From positions 7,626,001-7,690,000 of the forward strand of contig CM034103.1 of the NCBI GenBank assembly GCA_019914945.1: a stretch of DNA of 64,000 nt. Direction: 5' to 3'. Position 1 is the first letter of the stretch, and each line of letters starts with the position of its first letter. The notes under the pieces were generated by a model. The model saw only the letters and a list, made by a program, of their open reading frames with translations, was not told where the DNA came from and searched no databases. Source of the DNA: Typha latifolia (lineage: Eukaryota; Streptophyta; Magnoliopsida; Poales; Typhaceae). Positions 56,227 to 64,000 of this stretch are shown piece by piece. The translations under genes and the position numbers were made by a program.

Positions 56227-57837
56227 ATGGTGGAGACAAGGAAGATGGCATCATCAAGGAGATCAATGGAGGGCACACCGACAAGGGAAGACTCAACCCA
56301 CGAAAATCCTAAACGAGAGGCCGATTTCCTTAGTGCGGCTATAGTAGGACTGAGTCAACCAACGTCCAAGGGTGTGAATATGGGTTTTGGGGATGAACAT
56401 AGGGACATGTTCTAAATATTGCTACATTGGGTAGATGCAATGTAGAATGACCATAATGCCTTGAAGGAATATATCATGAATTGACCGACTTTGTCATCTC
56501 CTCGACGAAGATCGATGTTGTAAGAAGGACTAGTGGTGGAACCACACCGAACCGATGCCCCACAAGTCTAGGTACGACATGTTAATGTCAATGATCCTCT
56601 TTTACCTCTATTCCTACACATCATTCCCCACCTCTAATACACAACCTAAGGCCGGCGGCGGTGGAACCCGAGAGGCGCACGGCACTGATGCGCTTCGTCG
56701 ATGAAAAAATTGGCACTTTTGATGATGATGTCGATCCCTTCGGAGATGGTGCTGGGCGTGTTCAAGGATTCAAAGAAGGAGAGCAATAAGCACAGCGGTT
56801 CAGACCTGAACCAAAGATCTTTCGTGAGCCCGACAATGCTATTCGGGGGAGAACTACACGCTTGGACTTTCCAAAATTCTAAGGTGGGGATCCAACGGAT
56901 TGGGTGTTTCAAGTGGAGCTATACTTTGATTTTCAAGGGACAGCGGAGGACGCAAAGGTACCGATGGCAAGCTTTCACCTCCAAGGAATGGTGTTGCATT
57001 GGTATCGATCGGTCATTCGAGGTGGATGATTTACCTGTTGGGCAGAATTTTGTACGAGGATTACACGCAGATTTGGGAGTGTGATGCTCATCGACGGTCT
57101 CGAGGGGTACGATGAGGTTGTTGGTGATGGAGAGTATACAGAGGAGATCCATGAGGAGGACGTGGAGGAGGGCGCGGAGAAAGATATCCAAGCTGAGATA
57201 TCTATGCATGCATATTCAGGTACTTATGCGCCAAAGACATTTCAGGTGGACGGACTCATTAGAAAGTATTGTGTGCATATCCTTATTGATTCCCGGAGTA
57301 TACACAACTTTCTAGACAAGAGATTGGTGAGGAAGATGGGCTTGGATGCTGAATCGACCGTGGGGTTTGAGGTCGCTATTGGAGACGGCACGAAGCTTTG
57401 GGCGGAGAGCTTGTAGCGCCGGGTCGGTATACGGGTGTAAGGACACAACATCATTGTGGACTTGTATTTGGCGCTACGAGGAGCGGACATTGTCCTTGGC
57501 ATTTAGTGGTTGCAGAGCTTGGGACCCATCACATTTGATTTCCAGAATATGTGGATGAAATTTAAGCAAGGAAACAAAGAGGTGCGACTTGATGGCATTC
57601 GGTCGCTGCCAATTTCAGCGACGCAGCCGATGGTGGGGCTACCTTGTGCGAGTGATTGGGCCTATCTTCTTCAGTTAGAACCAGCAGGAGATGAGCTTCA
57701 AATGAGTCCAGGTACTATAATTGATTTGTCTAATTTATTAGATAAATTTGCTAGACTATTTGAGGAGCTAAAGGAGTTGCCGCCAAGGTGAATGACAGAT
57801 CATCGCATAGAGATTGTACCCGGGGCTACATCGGCGA
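56227..57837 (+). pseudogene. Family A gypsy gag, protease and RT start (copy 1)
   Basis: Begins 25 bp after the PBS with a decayed gag (56227-57080). The protease at 57081-57416 has GLIRKYCVHILIDSRSIHNF (the DSG active site now DSR) and GLDAESTVGFEVAIGDGTKL. 57510-57791 reads LGPITFDFQNMWMKFKQGNK up to FEELKELPPR just before RT. After a stop and EIVPGA it breaks at 57838 into LTR sequence. RT, RNase H and integrase are absent. Confidence 0.75.
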
Positions 57838-57839
57838 AA

Positions 57840-58102
57840 ATTATCATCCATGACCCTAACATCCACTCCACCCGTCGCCACCATTATCATCCGCACTTTA
57901 TCATGTTTTCATCCTAATTATAGTTCAAATTTAAGAAGGATCTAAATATAAAAAATGTAGATCAGGAAGTTACGAATAGATCCAACATAGTTTCATAATT
58001 TTTTGACTACGGAAGAATATTTGGTTAATATTTTCCCTCGATTGCGTGGACTATTATCTACAATCAATCCAGACCTTGAAGGGATCGTTTCATAGCATAT
58101 CA
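57840..58102 (+). repeat. Family A LTR, 3' part only
   Basis: Aligns with the last 265 bp of the LTR at 675-1369 (ATTATCATCCATRACCCTAA, ATCCACTCCACC) and ends ATATCA. A decayed PBS, TAGTGTTAGAGC, follows at 58104-58115. Confidence 0.75.
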
Positions 58103-58139
58103 TTAGTGTTAGAGCCAGGCGAACCTTAGACCTCCATTA

Positions 58140-60133
58140 ATAGTAGAAATAAGGAAGATGGCATCAACAAGGAGATCAATGGAGAAAAACAGACAAGGGA
58201 AGACTCAATCCACGATAACCCTAACCGGGAGGCTGATTCCCTTAAGGCGGCCACGGTAGGACCGAGTCAACCAACGTCCATGGGTGTGAATATGGGCTTA
58301 GAAAATGAACTTAGGAGCATGCTCCAAACATTGCTGCATAGGGTGGACGCAATGCAGAATGATCGTAATGCTTTAAAGGAATATGTCATGAACTGATCGG
58401 CTTCGTCATCTCCTCAATGAAGATCGATGCCTCAAGAAGACCAGCGATGGGATCACACCGAACCGATACACCACAGGTCCAGGTATGACATGTTAATGTT
58501 AATGATTCTCTTTTACCTATGCCTACACATCATCCCCCATCTCCGATACACAACCCAAGACTGACGGTGGTGGAACCCGAGAGGTGTGCGGCATGAGTGC
58601 ACTTCGTCGATGAAGAGGATTGACACTTTGAGGATAAAGTTGATCCCTTCGGAGATGGTGATGGATGTGCTCGAGGATTTAGAGAAGGAGATCAACAAGC
58701 ACGAAGATTCAAATGTTATAAGATTGTTATTGGAGGTATTGGATGATCCGAATCACCATCCAGAGTTGGAGAATCGAGGCGGTTTGCTGCTGGAATGCGG
58801 GTGCATTCGGGTGCCCGCAAATGATGGATTGCAGTAGAAATTATTAGAGCACTTTCATCAAACTCTAGAAGCTGGTTATGAGGGTGTCTTGAGGACTTAT
58901 AGGAGGATATCACAGAGCTACACATGGTCAGGACTGAGGTGGGATGTGAGGAATTTTGTCCATGCTTGTAAAGTCTGTCAAAAGGCTAAGACAACCACAT
59001 TGAAACCTATCAGATTACTTCAGCCTCCACCGATACCGGACCGTGTTTGGGAAGACATTTCTATGGATTTCATAGAAGGTCTTCCACAGGTACATTGTTA
59101 TTTCATTATTTTTGTGGTGGTTGACAGATTGAGCAAGTATGCGCACTTTTCTACATTGTCACATCCATTTTCAGCCAAATCAGTGGCTGAAATTTTTGTT
59201 AGAGATGTTGCTCGGTTGCATGGCATGCCACGCATGATTGTCTCCAATCGTGATCGTGTATTTATGAACGACTATTGGATGGAGTTTTTTAGATTATAAG
59301 GGACTCGATTGAACTTTAGTTCAGCCTACCATCTACAGTCGGACGGCCAAACCGAGGTGGTCAATCGAGGCATTGAGCAAGACTTGTGGTGCTTTACTGG
59401 AGAGATTCTTAGACGATGGTTGGAGTTCTTATCGTGGGCGGAGTGGACTTACAACACTACCCACCACAGCAGCATTGGCATGATTTCATTCGAGGTGGTA
59501 TATGGGCACACGACTCTGACATTACGCGCTTATGACCCAATGGCATTTGTAGATCGGATAGAGGTGGACTTAGCTTTGATAGGTAGAGATGCCACATTGA
59601 GGAGGTTGCGTGCCTATCTTAAACTTGCTCAAAACCATATAAAGCAAGTTTATGATCGTAGCCATTGGGAGCAGGAGTTCGACATCGATAGTTGGGTGTT
59701 TGTGAGGGTACAACTGTATCGATAGATGACCTTGCATCCGATGCTAAACCAAAAGTTAGCACATCACTACTTTGGTCCGTTTCGAGTGTTAGAGCATATC
59801 GGTCCAGTTGCATATCGTTTGGAGCTGCCTGAGGGGTCGAGAGTACATCCTGTCTTCCATGTTTCATTGTTGAGGGAACGGATTGATGATCATCAGGTCG
59901 TTGGATCAGTTCTACTGGAGCCATTGGAGGAGATAGAGATTGTAGAATCAGTTCGTGTACTTGCTAGGCGCCGACGACGTCATGGTACCATGTTAGAGAT
60001 GGAGGTTCTAGTCGAGTGGCTTGGCAAGCCATCCGATGAGGCGACATGGGAGTTAGAGATGGACATCTTGGAGCGTTTCTCCGACTTTACACTTGAGGGC
60101 AAGGTGGGGGAAGCGTGGTGGGCTGATACACCT
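58140..60133 (+). pseudogene. Family A gypsy gag fused to integrase + chromodomain (copy 2)
   Basis: Gag remnants (58140-58715, MVMDVLEDLEKEINKHED) run straight into the sequence before integrase (58740 on: NHHPELENRG, then GCIRVPANDGLQ). The zinc finger follows (TYRRISQSYTWSGLRWDVRN, CKVCQKAK), then the core (ISMDFIEGLP, RLHGMPRMIVSNRD, YHLQSDGQTEVVNRG) and C-terminal domain (GPVAYRLELPEGSRVHPVFH). The chromodomain has VLVEWLGKPSDEATWELEMD and the frame ends ADTPC. Protease, RT and RNase H are deleted. The two frames 59309-59725 and 59726-60139 are interrupted by single stops only. Confidence 0.85.
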
Positions 60134-60700
60134 TGTTAGAGTCTTTTTTTATTGCATTAGTTAAAATTAATTTTTTGTAGGTCGTGTTCGAACGCGGAAA
60201 GGGGTTCGAACGCTGCGTTCGAATGCTGTGTTCGAACGTCTACATCAGGTTCACATCGATAATGAATGCCTTTTGTGTGTTCGAATGCGATCAACGAGAG
60301 TCCACTAGAATTAGGGTTAATAATTATTATTTTAGTTTGTTAGATAGCCTTTATAAAGGTGTGGATGGCAGCCAAAATCTCCCTTCTCCCTCTTCACCAA
60401 CCTACCACCTCTATCGTTAGCAATGTCTCTCCTAACCTCTAATCTCCCTCTACTGCCGATCTCCCTAGTCTCGTAGGGCAGACCTACTTCTCCCCTTTCG
60501 TCTCTTTATCTTAACCGTTTCTACCTCCCGTATGATTTTTACCACAGTTGTAGCACAATCATAGTCTTCAACCATCTATCGCATCCGCATCCACAACCCA
60601 CCACCACCATCATTTATTGCTGAGCCACCTCCATCAACTACTCGGCCTCCACCATCAACCCACGGATCCCAAATCCCTTGTAGACCTAAGTTAGAACTGC
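60134..60700 (+). repeat. Family A LTR, internally rearranged
   Basis: TGTTAGAGTC directly after the pol stop, then a TTCGAACG cluster (60188-60240) and GGTGTGGATGGCAGCC at 60357. The right end diverges from other copies and joins protease/RT sequence at about 60706 without a PBS. Confidence 0.7.
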
Positions 60701-60705
60701 TACGA

Positions 60706-61170
60706 ATTTGATCAAGATGGGTTGTAACACATTTGATTTCCGGAGTATGTGGATAAAATTTAAGCAAGGAAACAAAGATGTGCGGCTTGATGGTGTTCGA
60801 TCCCCGCCAATTCTCGCGATGCAGCCGATGGTAGAGCTGCCTTGTGCGAGTGATTGGAACTATCTTCTTCAGTTAGGACTAGCAGGAGATGAGCTTCAAA
60901 TGAGTCCAGGTACTATAATTGATTTGTCTAATTTATTTGATAAATATGCTGGACTATTTGAGGAGCCAAAGGAGTTACCGCCAAGGCGAACGGCAGACCA
61001 TCACATAGAGATTGTACCCGGGGCTGCACCAGCAAATGTGAGACCATATCAGTATCCACATGTGCAGAAGGAAGTTATCTCCAAGATAGTGGCCGAGATA
61101 TTGAAGCAAGGCCTCATACTACCAAGTCATAGCTCTTACTCATCGCCCGTGTTAATAAGAGATTTAGAAT
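60706..61170 (+). pseudogene. Family A gypsy protease end and RT start (copy 3)
   Basis: A 154-codon frame parallel to 57510-57837: CNTFDFRSMWIKFKQGNKDV, LAGDELQMSPGTIIDLSNLF, GLFEEPKELPPRRTADHHIE, IVPGAAPANVRPYQYPHVQK, ending SHSSYSSPVLI in the first RT block. Sequence then changes abruptly. No stop within the frame, but most of RT is missing. Confidence 0.8.
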
Positions 61171-62140
61171 AAAAGAAATATGTTCTTAACAAGCTTCATC
61201 CTCAACCTTAAGAAAATTAGAAATTCAGTTTAGTAGTTAATAATACAACTTGAATAAAAATAAACATGAGATTTAGCACTAGAGAGTTGTAGAATACTTC
61301 TTTCAAAAACAAAATCCAAATCCAAAAATAAGAGATTACGCTAAAAGAAGATTAGAATATGAACTTTGCTGACTTACAAAGATTAAAATTTTTTTGAATG
61401 TGCTCTATTGTTGCCAATTGAATTGAAACAATTGCAAGTTTGAATGCTGAATTTTAAACTACAACTCCTCAAAAGAAAAACTTAACATAAAATACACAAG
61501 AAAAGACATTTTTCTCTATCTCTCAACCTCTCTATTTATAGACTTCTTGAAGCATGAAAATCTGCTCCAAATCGATTGAAAAGCTGCTGTGATTGTGTTT
61601 GAAATCTGCTTAATATGTGCATGAAATTTGATAAAAATTTGCATGAAATATGTTATAAATCTGCCGCATTAGGTAGGTAATTTGCTTGGCTGGAATTGTT
61701 GCTCAAATATGAATTTAAAATTTGTTTACTGTTGCAATTATTGCTGAAATTTTTGCCTGAATTGGAGATGAAAATCTGCTGTATTAGTTGAAGATTTTTT
61801 GCTAAAATTCAGCAACTTGATAGAGATTTGATAGCTGAAAATCTGTTGCTTGATAAAAAGAAGAAGAAATTTTGACTCATTTTGATTTAGATAAGGAAGA
61901 AAGTGATTAGTAGATCATGGTTTGACTTAAGCATGACTTGAAAGATGAGAGGTAGATTCAGTTGGTTAGTAGTGACTAAGCCTAATTCTGGTTTGAGCCT
62001 AAATTTGATCATTTTTAGTGATTAAATGAGATTCAATTGATCAAAGGTCTACATATAACTAAAATACATTAATTAGTTAAAATAAAATATTAATATTTAA
62101 TAATTTGGGCATAATAAATATTACAATTATGAATTTAACA
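61171..62140 (-). other. Non-coding repeat-like region, possible minus-strand LTR
   Basis: AT-rich, with recurring phrases TGAAATCTGC, AAAATCTGCT and GCTGAAATTT. On the minus strand CTATAAATAG (about 61539-61548) is a TATA-like box, as in many LTRs. No boundaries were found, and no gene. Confidence 0.3.
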
Positions 62141-63390
62141 GTTGGAGTTGGTCGTCAAGCTGGCGGCCTTTAGGTGTACTCTCTTTTCTTCATCTACCTG
62201 TCTCTCCTATATCTCATTTTGTTAGTGTTGCTCTCTCTCCTACTTAGTTGTGACATTGCAGATTAGGTCATATGTCCAAATCTTGTCTTGAAGGTCTTTT
62301 CCATTCTGGAGCTGTAGGACGAGATTCTTTTGACTAGTTCTATGTTGGTTTGTGTGGGTTGTAAGTTGCCCCCTCAATTAGCCCTTCCTTTTTCTTCAAG
62401 TAATAGTAAAAGCATTATCTTTTGAGCTTGTTCATTTTGATATTTAGAGACCTACACCTTTATCTTCTAGGTGTCGATATTTATTTTATGTGAGTTTCAT
62501 TGATGACTTTTTTAGATATATTTGGGTTTATCTCATTTGTCCTTGTTTTGAGATTCCTCATGTTTATCAATTTTTACATCTATGATTCATACTCAGTTTC
62601 ACAAACACATTAAGGTTTTAGGTATAATTGTGCTCGAGAGTACACCTCTACTACTATGCATTCCATTCTCCATTCTCATGGCACCATTTTTCAATAGTCT
62701 TGTCTTTACACTCATGAGGAAAGTGGTGTAACAGAACGAAAATATTGTCCTCGTTTCTTTTGGGCAGAAAATCTTTTGACCTCTGTTAACCTTATCAACC
62801 TTATGCCTTCTCCTCTTCTACAAGATCACTCTCCTCATGAGGTTCTTTTATCTGTTAAACCAAATAACAATCATCTTTGTATTTTGGATGTACGTTCTGC
62901 TCCCTGCTCATGAGTGTGACAAGCTGTCAGCTCGATCTATGTGATGTGTTCTTCTTGGATACAGTTCTAAACACAAAGGCTATTGATGTTATGATCCTTT
63001 CACTCGTCCGATGCGAATTTCTCATCATATCTATTTTCTAGAGGATATTCCTTATTAATCTCAAGAGTCTCAGGACCTCACATTTCTTGAACCTCTATCT
63101 TCAACATCTTCTCCTTAGCCTCCTCTTGAGATTGTACCCATTCTATATTCTCCTAATGAGCCTTTTATTAGATGTCTTAGTGATTTGCTCCCTTCTTGTC
63201 CTATCACTCAAGTGTACTCTCATCGGGTTCTCCCTGTACCTTATTCATCTGCATCTCCTCCTATTTCATCTTCTGCGCCATCTTCTACACCCTCTCCTCA
63301 TATTGTATTGTGGGTCTTCGCTGATCTCAACATGAGCATCATCCTCCTTAGAGATATGGATATATTGATGTTGCATGCTATTCTTTGAAG
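62141..63390 (+). pseudogene. Ty1/copia integrase remnant
   Basis: Heavily decayed plus-strand copia pol. Recognisable fragments across frames are GHMSKSCLEGLFHSG, CAREYTSTTMHSILHSHGTI, ESGVTERKYCPRFFWAENLL, LINLMPSPLLQDHSPHEVLL and SKHKGY, followed by a Ser/Pro-rich linker (SASPPISSSAPSSTPSP). These follow the order of integrase core to linker. No LTRs were identified. Confidence 0.7.
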
Positions 63391-63425
63391 TTTCGTACTT
63401 TTCTAATAGCTCTTTGATATAGTTA

Positions 63426-64000
63426 GTTAGGATCATTTTTTACTACATTAGGTATTTATTTTTATTAAAATAAAATTCTTGTAGGTTGTGTTCGAATGCA
63501 GGAGGGGTCGCATTCAAACGCTCTTACAAACGCCTGCATCAGGTTCGCAAATACAAAGAACGCATATTGCGCGTTTGAACACGGTCGGGCGAGTTGGAAC
63601 GCCTGCATCGCGTTCGCACATACAGAGAATGTCTTTTGGTGTGTTCGAACGTGATCGGGCACGTTCGAACGCGATCGACGAAAAAGTTCTAGAATTAGGG
63701 TTTCATATTGGTTTAGGACTTGTTGGCTAGCCACTATAATAAATATGTGGATGGCAACCAACTTCATTATGCTATTGGAATATTGATTTGCCTCTTTATC
63801 ATCTATCTACGCTAATCTCCCTCCTCCCTCTTCACCAACCTTCTACCTCTACCGTTGGCAAGGTTTCCTCTAACTTCTAATCTCCCTTAACTGTCGAGCC
63901 ACCCCTCTTCTTTGGGATCTCAACCACTTCGTTCCCTTTGTCTATATCCCTAAATCACATCCATAATCCACCTTCATCTCCATATCGATCCATAACCCTA
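63426..64000 (+). repeat. Family A LTR, cut by the window edge
   Basis: Aligns from AGTTAGGATC onward with the LTR at 675: TTGTAGGTTGTGTTCGAATG, a TTCGAACG cluster (63490-63680), ATGTGGATGGCAACC and a CT-rich end. The last 100 bp or so lie outside the window. Confidence 0.75.

Noticed and set aside
61539..61548. TATA-like box as a gene promoter
   Set aside because: No coding sequence follows on the minus strand; more likely part of an LTR-like repeat.

Overview
The window looks like nuclear DNA from a flowering plant with a transposon-rich genome. It has multi-exon genes with GT-AG introns, LTR retrotransposons primed by initiator-tRNA-Met-type binding sites (TGGTATCAGAGC), Ty3/gypsy chromoviruses, Ty1/copia elements, plant LINEs and hAT elements. 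Neither clade nor species can be fixed from the sequence. I see no bacterial genes, CRISPR arrays, rRNA genes or tRNA genes.

Layout. 0-1.5 kb: decayed end of a chromodomain gypsy element (family A), one LTR and a triplicated primer binding site. 2.0-2.8 kb (-): small two-exon GRF zinc-finger / coiled-coil / membrane protein gene. 3-11 kb: AT-rich spacer holding a non-autonomous hAT element with a perfect 8-bp duplication (4975-6025), a large foldback repeat (6.36-7.48 kb) and an LTR-like non-coding repeat with a GC-rich minisatellite. 11-17.8 kb: a possible unknown first exon, repeat fragments, a broken Hop/Sti1 TPR pseudogene (14.5-14.8 kb, -) and a probable TRIM. 17780-29658 (-): a Ty1/copia element whose 5-bp duplication and both LTRs are intact. 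A younger gypsy chromovirus (19908-25745, duplication TGGAT) sits inside its pol, an inverted-LTR gypsy fragment inside its gag, and a hAT end inside its RT.

32.2-50.6 kb (+): the one substantial host gene, a homologue of plant sphingoid long-chain-base kinase (LCBK1-type, diacylglycerol-kinase catalytic fold). Seven exons encode the last 575 residues with all splice junctions in phase. Its 5' coding part was not found. The first visible intron (10.3 kb) has absorbed a foldback MITE, a gypsy element carrying a complete hAT element in one LTR, a solo LTR with a 53-bp tandem repeat, and a deleted family-A-like element. The last intron carries a hAT deletion derivative, and a LINE fragment with a 15-bp duplication lies 300 bp past the stop codon.

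50.9-64 kb: LINE remnants followed by a chain of family A gypsy copies that share LTRs (LTR-internal-LTR-internal-LTR). Every copy lacks most of its reverse transcriptase. One LTR holds a foreign, possibly organellar, insert. A decayed copia integrase and a final LTR close the window.

Only the kinase and perhaps the GRF gene look like host functions. The rest is several layers of transposition whose relative order can be read from target-site duplications. I found no convincing new molecular system; the most unusual material is structural.
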